A DNA stretch of 64,000 nt from Aliikangiella maris (GTDB taxonomy: Bacteria > Pseudomonadota > Gammaproteobacteria > Enterobacterales > Kangiellaceae), in contig NZ_JBFDAH010000018.1 in NCBI RefSeq assembly GCF_040719265.1, positions 1-64,000 on the forward strand, given 5' to 3'. The notes under the pieces were generated by a model. The model was not told the DNA's origin, made no database searches, and worked only from the letters and a program-made list of their open reading frames with translations. Position 1 is the stretch's first letter. Each line of letters opens with the position of its first letter. A program made the translations under genes and the position numbers. Positions 19,700-29,268 of this stretch are shown here, one piece after another.

Positions 19700-20905
19700 A
19701 TGACAGATTCAAAGCATATTGAAACGCTCACCATTCATGCTGGCAAAATTAAAGACAAGCAGTTTGGTGCATTAAGCACCCCTATTTTTCAAACTTCGAC
19801 ATTTACCTTTGAAAATGTTCAGCAAGGCTCTGCCCGATTTATGGGAGAAGAAGAAGGCTTTATTTATGGTAGACTTGGTAATCCAACAGTGCGTGAACTT
19901 GAACTGCGCATGGCGGCATTAGAGTTTACTGAAGATGCAGCCGCATTTGGCTCTGGAATGGGCGCTGTATCAGCTACTTTGCTGGCTAACGTCAGTCATG
20001 GCGACCATGTCGTTGCATCAGCAGCACTCTATGGCTGTACATTTGCCCTGTTAAATCATAAGTTTGCGGATTTTGGTATTGAGGTCAGTTTTGTCGATAT
20101 GACCAACGAGAACGAAATTCGTGCAGCGATAAAGGAAAACACTAAAGTTATTTATTTTGAGACACCAGTAAATCCTAATCTGGTTGTCATTGATATTGCC
20201 ATGATCGCGAAAATAGCCAAAGATCACCGCTTAATCTCGATAGTAGACAATACATTTATGTCGCCAGCTCTGCAAAATCCAGCTAAATTCGGCATTGATT
20301 TAATAATACATAGTGCAACAAAATACTTAAATGGTCATGGCGATGTTATTGCAGGAATTACTTGTGGCAGTAAAGAACAGATAGAAAATATCAAGCTAAC
20401 GACGCTAAAAGATATGGGAGCCGTCATGAGCCCTCAAGATGCCTGGCTTGTCATTCGCGGTTTAAAAACATTATCCGTCAGAGTTGAGCGACATTGCAGC
20501 AATGCCCAAAGAGTTGCAGAGTATCTCGAAGCACATCCACGTATTAAGCAAGTCAACTACCCAGGCTTAAAATCGCATCAGGGTTATTCGCTGCTAGGCC
20601 AGCAAATGCGTTCGGGCGGCGGTATCATGGCTTTTGAAATTGAAGGCAGTTTCGATGATGCAGTTCACTTTATGAACAACCTGAAAATGTGCTCAATTGC
20701 GGTCAGTCTGGGTGATGCAGAAACACTGATCCAGCACCCAGCTTCAATGACTCATTCACCATATGAGCCTGAAGAAAGAGCTGCGGCAGGAATTAGTGAA
20801 ACACTGGTTAGGCTATCAGTTGGACTGGAAAATGTTGAAGACATTATCGCCGATCTCGCTCAGTCACTAGAATCAATGGAAAACAGACTGAAACAAGTCA
20901 TATAA
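19700..20905 (+). CDS. megL: methionine gamma-lyase
   Basis: A 401-residue PLP enzyme of the Cys/Met metabolism family that cleaves L-methionine to methanethiol, 2-oxobutyrate and ammonia. PLP is bound by the lysine in IHSATKYLNGHGDV. The YGR motif (FIYGRLGNPTV) is present. The active-site cysteine characteristic of methionine gamma-lyases, absent from cystathionine lyases, is Cys113 in LYGCTFALL, aligning with Cys116 of the Pseudomonas enzyme. Length matches (398). It is a single-gene unit with hairpin terminators downstream. Cystathionine gamma-lyase or homocysteine lyase activity is a less likely alternative. Confidence 0.85.
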   Translation: MTDSKHIETLTIHAGKIKDKQFGALSTPIFQTSTFTFENVQQGSARFMGEEEGFIYGRLGNPTVRELELRMAALEFTEDAAAFGSGMGAVSATLLANVSHGDHVVASAALYGCTFALLNHKFADFGIEVSFVDMTNENEIRAAIKENTKVIYFETPVNPNLVVIDIAMIAKIAKDHRLISIVDNTFMSPALQNPAKFGIDLIIHSATKYLNGHGDVIAGITCGSKEQIENIKLTTLKDMGAVMSPQDAWLVIRGLKTLSVRVERHCSNAQRVAEYLEAHPRIKQVNYPGLKSHQGYSLLGQQMRSGGGIMAFEIEGSFDDAVHFMNNLKMCSIAVSLGDAETLIQHPASMTHSPYEPEERAAAGISETLVRLSVGLENVEDIIADLAQSLESMENRLKQVI

Positions 20906-20945
20906 AAATCGAAAAGCATTTAATTTAATTTAATTCAATGCTTGC

Positions 20946-20969
20946 AAATGATCCTTTTCAGATCATTTT
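20946..20969 (+). terminator. hairpin downstream of megL
   Basis: AAATGATC (20946-20953), a 7-nt loop and GATCATTT (20961-20968) form an 8-bp stem, with a short T tract at its end. It is a modest intrinsic terminator candidate 40 bp past the stop codon. Confidence 0.45.
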
Positions 20970-21120
20970 CCTCTGAACAGTTCAAATGTCTGGTTTACTA
21001 CTGAGTCAACCAGACTTTGAATTTAACAGTCAGTTCATGATAAATCCCTAAATCTCATCCAATTAACACCACCTAAAATTAAAGTCATTTTAAGAATATA
21101 AATCAGGTATAAAAAAACAT

Positions 21121-21151
21121 AAAAAAAGAGCGATATAATCACTCTTTTTTT
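21121..21151. terminator. bidirectional terminator between megL and astC
   Basis: AAAAAAAGAG (21121-21130) pairs with CTCTTTTTTT (21142-21151) across an 11-nt loop. A-tract and T-tract on opposite sides allow it to work on both strands, fitting the convergent arrangement of megL and the aminotransferase gene. The GC content of the stem is low. Confidence 0.5.
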
Positions 21152-21215
21152 GTCATATAAACCTGTTTTTCAACTGGGTAAATATTTATAGGCATTCTTG
21201 AATCACAAGGTATTG

Positions 21216-22424
21216 TTATCCGTTTACAACTTTGGCAACTGCTTTTTCGAATGCCACCATACCTTTCTCAATTTCGGCCTCTGTAACCACTAATGAGGGT
21301 GCGAATCGAATAACATCAGGACCAGCCATCAAAATCATTAAATTCTGTTCCAATGCTGCAACCATAAAGTCACGAGCTTGTCCGAGATATTTTTGATTAA
21401 GCGCGGCACCAATTAATAAGCCTTTACCTCTAACCTGTTCAAAGACATCATATTTTTCATTAATCATTTGTAATTTGGCTTCAAAAAGCGCTCGTCTTTC
21501 ATTGACTCCATCGAGTAAAGCTTGGTTGCTAATTAAGTCAAATGCTTTGCTCCCCACAGCACATGCCAACGCATTACCACCATATGTGCTACCGTGACTC
21601 CCCACATTTAAAGCTGTCGCAAATTTTTCTTTTGCTAACATTGCCGCAATTGGGAATCCACCGCCAAGTGCTTTGGCACTGGTCAACAAATCAGGTTCGA
21701 CACCATAATCCATATACGCATAAAGCTGACCAGTCCGCCCCATGCCAGTTTGTATCTCATCCAAAATCATGATTGCATTGTATTTGTCACATAACTCTCT
21801 GACTTTCTGCATGAATTCCTGAGTAGCCGGAATAACCCCACCCTCACCTTGCACAGGTTCAAGAACAACAGCACAAGTTTTATCGCTAATGCTTTTTTCC
21901 AGCATTTCAATATTATTAAATTCCAAATGGGTGATGCCTTGCGGTAGCGGACCAAATCCTTGAGAATATTTTGGCTGTCCACCCACGCTAACAGTAAATA
22001 ATGTACGTCCATGAAATGCTTGCTTAAATGCAATTATTTCATGTTTCTCTTCACCATAGTTATCAAAAGCATACTTACGCGCCAATTTAAATGCAGCTTC
22101 GTTGGCTTCACCGCCAGAATTGGCAAAAAAGACTTTATCAGCAAATGTGGCATTGACCAGCTTTTCAGCCAACTCCAAGGCCGGCTCATTGGTAAATACA
22201 TTGCTTAAATGCCATAGTTTCTCAGATTGTGATTTAAGTGCATTAACCAACTCAGGATTACAATGACCTAACGCATTAACTGCGATTCCTCCAGCAAAAT
22301 CAACATATTCGTTACCCTCTTTATCCCACAGACGAGCCCCCTCACCTTTCACCGGAATAATTTTAAGTGGTGAATAATTGGGAACCATGACCTTATCAAA
22401 TGTTTCCCGAGATACGTTTGACAT
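21216..22424 (-). CDS. astC: acetylornithine/succinylornithine aminotransferase (AstC/ArgD type)
   Basis: A class III PLP aminotransferase of about 402 residues. I place the start at the ATG at 22424 (MSNVSRETFDKVMVPNYSP) because AGGAA lies upstream; the longer frame to 22586 adds 54 hydrophobic residues without family support. PLP-binding elements include FANSGGEANEAAFKLAR, the D-E-I-Q motif in ILDEIQTGMGRTG, and the Schiff-base lysine in TSAKALGGGFPIAAM. It lies divergent to astA and astB, so a role as succinylornithine transaminase in arginine degradation is favoured. The same enzyme commonly doubles as ArgD in arginine biosynthesis, and sequence alone does not separate them. Confidence 0.85.
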   Translation of the reverse strand: MSNVSRETFDKVMVPNYSPLKIIPVKGEGARLWDKEGNEYVDFAGGIAVNALGHCNPELVNALKSQSEKLWHLSNVFTNEPALELAEKLVNATFADKVFFANSGGEANEAAFKLARKYAFDNYGEEKHEIIAFKQAFHGRTLFTVSVGGQPKYSQGFGPLPQGITHLEFNNIEMLEKSISDKTCAVVLEPVQGEGGVIPATQEFMQKVRELCDKYNAIMILDEIQTGMGRTGQLYAYMDYGVEPDLLTSAKALGGGFPIAAMLAKEKFATALNVGSHGSTYGGNALACAVGSKAFDLISNQALLDGVNERRALFEAKLQMINEKYDVFEQVRGKGLLIGAALNQKYLGQARDFMVAALEQNLMILMAGPDVIRFAPSLVVTEAEIEKGMVAFEKAVAKVVNG

Positions 22425-22965
22425 ATATTTATTCCTGTAAACTAAAATGACTGTTATTAATATTTGAATGATTTGAAAATCAACAAGCCCTATCATCGCT
22501 AATTTCGTTACGAGTTTCCAGTATTTAAAACCAATTAATGAGAATCTCGGTGAAATTGCGCTGACATGTCGATTAACCTTACTCAATAATTAGCATAGCG
22601 ATTGCGGCACTATATGAAACAGCGTAATCTTGCAACGCGATTCGAACTTGTTCAAATAAAAATTTGTTCCTAAGTTACTAAATCCGGTTAAAAATCTCAT
22701 ATGCATCTCATTATTTTTTGGCATTCAAGATAAAATTACGCCAACCTTACTTTATTAATTATTTGTCTAACCCGCTCAACTTAAGTCCCCAAACTTATAT
22801 CACCTAATTCAGCACTTATTTACTTCTCATATCGATAAATAGTTTGTCTAGTGACAAAAAATGAAGCCATGTTTTATAAAAATAGGCTTTTAACTTCTGT
22901 CTATAAGTTGCGTATAATGTGGCAATATTGACTTGAATAAAAAGGTATCTTGGAGAGCAACACCG
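22425..22965. other. divergent control region between astC and astA
   Basis: A 541-bp AT-rich spacer that must hold both promoters. One good promoter for astA is visible near its end (annotated separately). I searched by eye for an ArgR box (TGAATAATTATTCA-like) and found only partial half-sites such as TTGAATG. Confidence 0.45.
22890..22918 (+). promoter_or_regulatory. candidate astA promoter
   Basis: A perfect TATAAT (22913-22918) lies 17 bp downstream of TTAACT (22890-22895), placing transcription start about 40 bp before the astA start codon. Confidence 0.45.
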
Positions 22966-23985
22966 ATGATGGTAATTCGTCCAGTAAAAATGGAGGACCT
23001 TGATTATATAGTAGATTTGGCGGCAAAAACGGGAACCGGTTTAACAACACTCCCAAACAACGCAGCTCATCTTGCAGCTAAAATACAAGGTTCACTTGAT
23101 GCATTTGCAAAACCAGATGGTAAACCTTCTGACGAATGCTATTTATTTGTTTTAGAAGATACCACTACAGGGCAAGTTGTTGGAACCAGCGGAATCGTTG
23201 CTGCTGTTGGTAGTCGACAACCATTTTATACCTACAAAATTAATACTGAAGTCCACTATTCTCAATCTCTAGATATCTATCGAAAGCTTAATTTTTTAAC
23301 CCTCACTAATGACTTCACCGACGCCTCAGAAATTTGTACCTTATTTTTATCTCCAGATTTTCGCGGTGGTGGAAATGGGATATTATTATCAAAATGTCGC
23401 TTTTTGTTTATGGCACAGCATCCACATCGTTTTGGGGATATTGTCGTTGCAGAAATGCGTGGCGTTTCTGATGAAAAAGGGCATTCGCCATTTTGGGAAA
23501 GTATCGGCCGACATTTTTTTGGTGTCGACTTTGATACTGCCGACCAAGTTAACGGCGAAGGAAATAATCAATTTATCGCCGAACTAATGCCACACCATCC
23601 GGTTTATGTACAAATGCTTTCTGAAGAAGCACAGCGGGCACTTGGCCAAGTTCACCCACAAACTCGTCCTGCAGTACAAATGCTCAAGGCGGAAGGTTTT
23701 CGTTATACTGGTTATGTCGATATATTTGATGGCGGCCCAACAATTGAAGCACCCGCAACTGAAGTCAATTCGATTAAAGAAAGCATTGAACTGGAAGTTG
23801 CTATTGGAAACCAATTACCAAAGTCTGCAACTAATGCGCTAATTAGTAATACTCAGTTTCGCTCATTCAGAGCTTGTCTCGCAAAGCTTGCTGCTCCCAG
23901 TGGACACAAAGTGATAATTAATGATGAAACTGCTGCTGCGCTTATGGTAAATTCGGGAGATATTGTCAGAGTCAGATTTTATTAA
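22966..23985 (+). CDS. astA: arginine N-succinyltransferase
   Basis: About 339 residues. The enzyme transfers succinyl from succinyl-CoA to arginine, the first step of the ammonia-producing arginine succinyltransferase pathway. Family landmarks are MVIRPVKMEDLDYIVDLA at the N-terminus, CTLFLSPDFRGGGNGILLSKCRFLF in the acyl-CoA binding region, and FWESIGRHFFGVDF followed by LMPHHPVYV. I choose the ATG at 22966 (or the adjacent 22969) because GGAGAG sits 8 bases upstream; an in-frame TTG at 22933 lacks support. The next gene, astB, follows after about 265 bp. Confidence 0.93.
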   Translation: MMVIRPVKMEDLDYIVDLAAKTGTGLTTLPNNAAHLAAKIQGSLDAFAKPDGKPSDECYLFVLEDTTTGQVVGTSGIVAAVGSRQPFYTYKINTEVHYSQSLDIYRKLNFLTLTNDFTDASEICTLFLSPDFRGGGNGILLSKCRFLFMAQHPHRFGDIVVAEMRGVSDEKGHSPFWESIGRHFFGVDFDTADQVNGEGNNQFIAELMPHHPVYVQMLSEEAQRALGQVHPQTRPAVQMLKAEGFRYTGYVDIFDGGPTIEAPATEVNSIKESIELEVAIGNQLPKSATNALISNTQFRSFRACLAKLAAPSGHKVIINDETAAALMVNSGDIVRVRFY

Positions 23986-24250
23986 CAAAAATAAGATTCT
24001 AGTGTAATTTGTCGATTTAATCATTCGGCTATAATGGTTCAGATTCTAGAATTGAGAATAAAGAACAGACATTAAAGCCTACACATTGAAGAAAAGTCCA
24101 TCGGGTCAAAATAGAATGATGGTAATTCAAATAGCCTCATTTACCTGCTCCCGATTAAATGGCTTAATTCCGGTTTTATAAGTGAATGGTCTTCCACTTA
24201 CCCAAGCGACCACGTAAGAAAATCAACCTATAAAACTTAAAGGTATTCAC

Positions 24251-25588
24251 ATGAAAGCTTTTGAAGTGAATTTTGATGGTCTCGTTGGACCCACCCACAA
24301 TTATGCGGGACTTTCTGTCGGCAATGTAGCCTCATTAAAAAATGCAGCCCAAGCATCAAGCCCTAAGCAAGGTGCCCTACAAGGTCTTGCAAAAATGAAA
24401 GCATTAGCTGATCTGGGTTTAAAGCAGGCAGTACTGCCACCGCTAGAGCGACCCGATGTTAATGTTTTACGACAACTCGGTTTTTCTGGTTCTGATGAAC
24501 AAGTTATTAAACGCGCAGCCAGTGATGCTCCCAGCATTTATGCAGCAACCTGTTCAGCCTCGAGCATGTGGACAGCCAACGCCTGTACTGTCTCACCCAG
24601 TGCAGACACCCATGACAAGCGAGTTCATTTTACTGCGGCTAATTTAGCAAACAAGTTTCATCGGTCGATTGAAGCCCCCACTACTGCAAAAATTCTTGAA
24701 GCAATATTCAGTAACGAGCAATTTTTTAAACATCACTCTCCTCTGCCACTTGGCGATCACTTCGGTGATGAAGGCGCAGCAAATCATACTAGGTTTTGTG
24801 AAGATTATGCGCAAGCCGGTGTCGAGTTTTTTGTCTTTGGCAAGTATGCATTCGACACAACAAAACAAGCTCCGGTAAAATTTCCCGCACGACAAACTTT
24901 TGAAGCGTCACAAGCCGTCGCCCGATTGCATGAACTCAGTTCAGCTAAAACAGTTTTTGCCCAGCAAAATCCAGATGTTATTGATGCAGGCGTCTTTCAT
25001 AATGATGTGATTGCTGTTGGCAATCAAAATTGCCTCTTCTACCATGAAAAAGCTTTTTTAAATACGGTACAAGTAAAACAGGACTTACAAAACGCCTACG
25101 GTAACTCTCCCCTCCACTTTGTCATGGTGCCTGAAAATCAAGTCAGCGTTTATGATGCAGTACGTTCTTATTTATTTAATAGTCAGTTAGTCACGCTGGC
25201 GCCAGGACATATGGCATTAATAGCACCAGGAGAATGTCAGGAAAATTCAAATGTAAAAGACTATCTGGACTCACTAGTTAGTCAAAATGGTCCCATCAAG
25301 GAAGTCAAAATATATGATGTAAAACAAAGCATGCAAAATGGCGGTGGTCCCGCTTGTTTGCGCCAACGCGTCGTATTAAACGAAGCAGAAATTGCTGCCT
25401 CAAATCAGGCTGTTTATCTGGATGACACTCTATATCAGACATTATGTCAGTGGGTCAATAAACACTATCGGGATTCACTAACTGAAAAAGATCTGGCCGA
25501 TCCGGCCTTACTAATAGAATGTCGCCAGGCGTTGGATGAACTCACCAAAATTCTAGCCTTGGGTTCGGTTTATCCATTTCAGCGATGA
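24251..25588 (+). CDS. astB: N-succinylarginine dihydrolase
   Basis: A 445-residue enzyme that hydrolyses N2-succinylarginine to succinylornithine, releasing CO2 and two ammonia. The N-terminus (EVNFDGLVGPTHNYAGLSVGN) is highly diagnostic. Other landmarks are SSMWTANACTVSPSADT, LGDHFGDEGAANH with the active-site residues, VFHNDVIAVGN and the cysteine nucleophile in MQNGGGPACLRQRVV. Length equals E. coli AstB (447). A rho-independent terminator follows. AstD and AstE are not encoded in this window, so the pathway is split across the genome or incomplete. Confidence 0.95.
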   Translation: MKAFEVNFDGLVGPTHNYAGLSVGNVASLKNAAQASSPKQGALQGLAKMKALADLGLKQAVLPPLERPDVNVLRQLGFSGSDEQVIKRAASDAPSIYAATCSASSMWTANACTVSPSADTHDKRVHFTAANLANKFHRSIEAPTTAKILEAIFSNEQFFKHHSPLPLGDHFGDEGAANHTRFCEDYAQAGVEFFVFGKYAFDTTKQAPVKFPARQTFEASQAVARLHELSSAKTVFAQQNPDVIDAGVFHNDVIAVGNQNCLFYHEKAFLNTVQVKQDLQNAYGNSPLHFVMVPENQVSVYDAVRSYLFNSQLVTLAPGHMALIAPGECQENSNVKDYLDSLVSQNGPIKEVKIYDVKQSMQNGGGPACLRQRVVLNEAEIAASNQAVYLDDTLYQTLCQWVNKHYRDSLTEKDLADPALLIECRQALDELTKILALGSVYPFQR

Positions 25589-25668
25589 TGAACTTACACT
25601 ATGCTATTTATGTGACAACATAAAAATAATGACAATTTCATCATAGTGAGAGCACAACAATATCAACC

Positions 25669-25694
25669 AAAAAGGTCGTTAAACGACCTTTTTT
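25669..25694 (+). terminator. intrinsic terminator after astB
   Basis: AAAAAGGTCGT (25669-25679), a 3-nt loop and ACGACCTTTTT (25683-25693) form an 11-bp stem ending in a T-run to 25694. It is a classic terminator about 80 bp past astB. Confidence 0.85.
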
Positions 25695-25928
25695 GTGTAT
25701 CGTAAACCAAAACTCAATAGCCATTCATTCAATCACTTATTCAATTAACTTAACTATGGATATGCCGCAGCTGAATACTACAATCCGTTAGATAATTTGG
25801 TTTCCAAGCATTTTCACCCAAAGTTAACCATCTCAATTTCTTAATTTTATTAATATTCATTAACCCGCTTTCGTTTCCATTTTATTCCTGTTAGGCTAAT
25901 AAAATAACAATAATGCATTGAGGATATC

Positions 25929-27235
25929 ATGTTCGCTCGGTTTTCTAATTTAGGTTTGAGCTCACAAATTTTTGTTGGGTTAATTGGTGGAATAATTTTT
26001 GGTTTTATTCTAGTTCTGCTAAGTTCATTTAACGACACATTAGCCAACTTTATTACTACCTATATTATTGGCGCATTTGATATTATTAAAAAACTTTTTG
26101 TCAATGCGCTAAAAATGGTTGTCGTCCCATTAGTGCTCGTTTCTCTCATTTGTGGTACTTGCCGTTAAGTGATCCAAAAAAGCTTGGCTCTTTAGCAGGA
26201 AAAAGCATTTCACTCTATTTAATTACGACCGCCATAGCTATTACACTCTCACTAACTTTGGCGAATATTTTTGACCCCGGTGCCAATATCACAACCCAAA
26301 CAACTGATTATGTTGCCAAGCAAGCCCCAGCATTAACTGAAGTATTAAGTAGCATTGTGCCCGATAATCCAATTAAAGCGATGGCTGATGGGAATATGCT
26401 TCAGGTTATTATTTTCGCCATTTTATTCGGTATCGCCATTTCTCGAGCCGGAGAAAGTGGTCAAAAAATAGCATTACTATTCAATTCATTTAATGAAGTT
26501 GTGTTGAAACTGGTTACCTTAATCATGCAAATAGCGCCCTATGGTGTTTTTTGCATTATGAGTGCTGTTATATTGCAAACAGGTACTGAATCCATTTTAA
26601 ATCTAATCAAGTACTTTATCTTGGTCGCTGTTTCGCTATTGATTCATATGAGCATTACCTACCCACTATTGTTATTAGTTTTTACCGGTCTTAGCCCTTT
26701 ACCACTATTAACCAAATTACGTCCAGCTATGTTATTTGCTTTTTCAACCTCTTCGAGCGCTGCAACTTTACCTGTTACGATGGAAGTTGCTCGTAAACGA
26801 TTAGGTGTTGATAAAACGACGGCATCATTTACGCTTCCCTTGGGTGCGACAATTAATATGGATGGCACAGCAATTATGCAGGGTGTTGCGACGGTATTTA
26901 TTGCCCAAATATCTGGTGTTGATTTAACAATGTCTCAATACCTCACCGTTATTTTAATGGCAACACTTGCATCAATAGGAACAGCAGGTGTGCCTAGTGT
27001 TGGTTTAGTGATGCTGACTATGGTATTGACTCAAGTCAACCTGCCAACTGAGGCAATTGCTATGCTACTTGGTGTCGACCGCTTATTGGACATGATGCGA
27101 ACGACAGTTAATATTACCGGTGATGCGACTATTGCAACAATAGTGAGCAAAAGTAATGGAGATCTGTTGACTGATGTTTACAATGATAAAGATGCTGGAC
27201 ATAAATTTGAAAATACCGAATTAAAATCCAATTGA
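25929..27235 (+). pseudogene. dicarboxylate/amino acid:cation symporter (DAACS) gene interrupted by a frameshift
   Basis: Two adjacent frames together encode one sodium/proton-coupled dicarboxylate or amino acid symporter of about 435 residues. Frame one (25929-26168) gives the first two to three helices up to PLVLVSLICGTCR. Frame two continues from LSDPKKLGSLAGKS to the end at 27235 and contains the family landmarks FSTSSSAATLPVTMEVA, TINMDGTAIMQG, GTAGVPSVGLVML and DRLLDMMRTTVNITGDA. One base missing in CCGTTAAGTG near 26163-26166 breaks the frame: an added T would read CGT-TTA-AGT and restore it. It could be a true null mutation, a sequencing error or, less likely, a programmed shift. Transport specificity is not predictable. 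Confidence 0.85.
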
Positions 27236-28344
27236 TACCTGACTAAATAAAATTTAAAAGACGAGCTTATTTTAATTTAGTAAGTTCGTCATAATATTTA
27301 TAGTTATCTTTGTTCAATGATCTTGTAACTTCAATTGCGTTATAACTTCGATTATCTTATGACTTCGATTATCTTATGACTTCAATTATATTTATTATTC
27401 GGTTTAAATTTACTTGACGTTTTGTAATCTGCCGCTCAGCATACCACATCATCAACCCAAGTCGTTTTACACAAATCTTCAATTTCTTCAGTCCAATTAT
27501 TCAATCAGCGCTAAAATCGTAAATAGTAAACTTGTTATTTTTGTTTTTTTGTGAGCTTTTTTAAATCTTTAAAACTAGGCATACTTAATTTTTTTTACAT
27601 ATTTTAACAAAGTCAGGCTCTCACAGATTTTTTACCTAATTGAAAACTCAATCCGACTTTAATTATGTCATTTTAATAATTTGTTCATTCTACCTAGCGA
27701 TAATTAGCAATCGTTTTAATTATATATTTAAAAGTGTAGAAGCGTTGTTAAACCTGAAAAAAAAACAAAACCAACCATTTGGTTTGCTGGCTTATCAAAG
27801 TCATCGCTTTAACATCGTGTTCAACTTTTTTTAAGTAAGTTTTTTTATTAATTACTAAATATTTTTTTGAGCAAATGTAAGAAATATTCCGGAACAAATA
27901 TCGCAGGCAGACATAAATAACAATTAGTTTATTAGGTAGTATCCGTTCAGTAGTCTGATGGTGCTTTTTATCGGTTTGTTTATCACTGATACACTAAAAT
28001 TCTGTTAAAAAGTAAATAGATATTTTAGGTTGATTCAATAATCAAACAGATAAAATGAATAGATTATTTTTTTATACTACAAAAAAAATTTTTAATACCA
28101 CAATCGACAAACCCAGTCACCTAAAATAGTAATAATATTTTCTGAACTTATATTTTTATCTCATTTTAAAAATAAAAAGAACAATAAAATAACAAAAGAG
28201 TTATAATAAAGTCCCTTGCGTACAAAGATAGAACAATTGACTAACCAGGTTTCGCATCAATACCGTTTAGTTTAACGGTGGTGAGTTACCCGTCAAAATT
28301 GTTTAAAACAAAAATAAAATGAATACACGACAGGTTAATTAAGA
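27236..28344. other. 1.1-kb AT-rich intergenic region
   Basis: A long, unusually AT-rich spacer between the symporter gene and the MarR-type gene. It contains a short 17-bp tandem repeat near its left end (annotated separately). A 64-codon frame at 27640-27834 lacks a proper start and looks like noise. No RNA gene, IS remnant or protein homology was recognised. Confidence 0.5.
27322..27389. repeat. four 17-bp tandem repeats
   Basis: Four consecutive 17-bp units, with consensus near CTTATGACTTCGATTAT, run from 27322 to 27389. The last three are nearly identical. They lie about 90 bp after the symporter stop codon. Function is unknown. Confidence 0.75.
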
Positions 28345-28914
28345 ATGAATAAAATTGATAAAACATACAATCTCCTCGAACGTATAAGCACACTGTTCCG
28401 CAGTGAGATCAGACTTGCGGGAATACAGCACGGATTGCACCCGGTACATATCGAGGTACTTTCGTATCTGTCACGGTGTAACCGTTTAAGTAATACACCG
28501 GCCAGTGTTTCTGAGTATCTTGGCGTTACCAAGGGAACCATCTCTCAATCGATCAGTTTATTAGAATCGAAAGAGTTATTAGAAAAAGTAGCAGACGAAA
28601 AAGATCGACGCGTTGTTCACCTTAACCTAACAGATAAAGGCAAGCAGCTCATCGAAAACTCAATGCCACCAACCAGCTTTCGTTCACCTTTAGAAAAATT
28701 TTCTGAAGATGAAGTCGATAATCTGCACCGCCTTTTAGATACTCTGTTAAATGGCATACAAAAGTGTAATAAGCGAGCTGGATTTTCACATTGTAAAACT
28801 TGTGTTTTTAACTCTCCCAAATCACCATCTGAATTTTACTGTGAGTTAACCAAGGAAGAATTACCGTGGGAAGATGGCTATTTGATTTGCCGAGAGCACG
28901 CAATGTGTAAATAA
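28345..28914 (+). CDS. MarR-family regulator with C-terminal cysteine cluster
   Basis: A 189-residue winged-helix regulator. The helix-turn-helix is at about residues 52-75 (TPASVSEYLGVTKGTISQSI) and the wing carries DEKDRRVVHLNLTDKGK, the MarR consensus. The family normally ends near residue 145. This protein adds about 45 residues with five cysteines: Cys150-x2-Cys153, Cys166, Cys182 and Cys188, plus Cys141 just before. That spacing suggests binding of zinc or an iron-sulfur cluster and hence redox or metal sensing. The neighbours are a long empty spacer upstream and a gene on the other strand downstream, so no target is indicated. Confidence 0.85.
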   Translation: MNKIDKTYNLLERISTLFRSEIRLAGIQHGLHPVHIEVLSYLSRCNRLSNTPASVSEYLGVTKGTISQSISLLESKELLEKVADEKDRRVVHLNLTDKGKQLIENSMPPTSFRSPLEKFSEDEVDNLHRLLDTLLNGIQKCNKRAGFSHCKTCVFNSPKSPSEFYCELTKEELPWEDGYLICREHAMCK

Positions 28915-29268
28915 AAATCGATGAATTTATTTTTGACTTAATAGACGGATCTAATGCCATTTAAATCCGTTTATTAGTCAGATATTCAGCCCAACTAAAA
29001 GTTAACAAACATAACCCGGTTATTTTTTATCGGTTCTTGTCCTTATATTTACTTGAATTTTCAATCAAAAAAACAAAACAAGTTATTCAATAATTAATTT
29101 CATTAACCAAGTAACCAGCAATCACTATAGTAATCAGGCAAATTAACTTGGAAAATACCATTGAACAGCCACAATAATTAACTTTTCATCAACAACTTTT
29201 CAATCAGCATTTATTATTTTCCATATAATCAATACTAATCACGTTAACAGCATATGCCAGAGAAAAAC
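28915..29268. other. convergent intergenic region with a long hairpin
   Basis: Positions 28935-28979 form an inverted repeat: GACT, a bulged T, AATAGACGGAT, a 14-nt loop, then ATCCGTTTATTAGTC. It lies just after the MarR-type gene and could be its terminator, although no T-run follows. The remainder of the spacer shows nothing. Confidence 0.45.

Noticed and set aside
22425..22965. ArgR boxes in the astC-astA spacer
   Set aside because: Only isolated TGAAT-like half-sites were seen and no full palindrome with correct spacing.
27640..27834. 64-codon frame in the long AT-rich gap
   Set aside because: It starts at a TTG without a ribosome-binding site and has a composition expected of AT-rich non-coding DNA.
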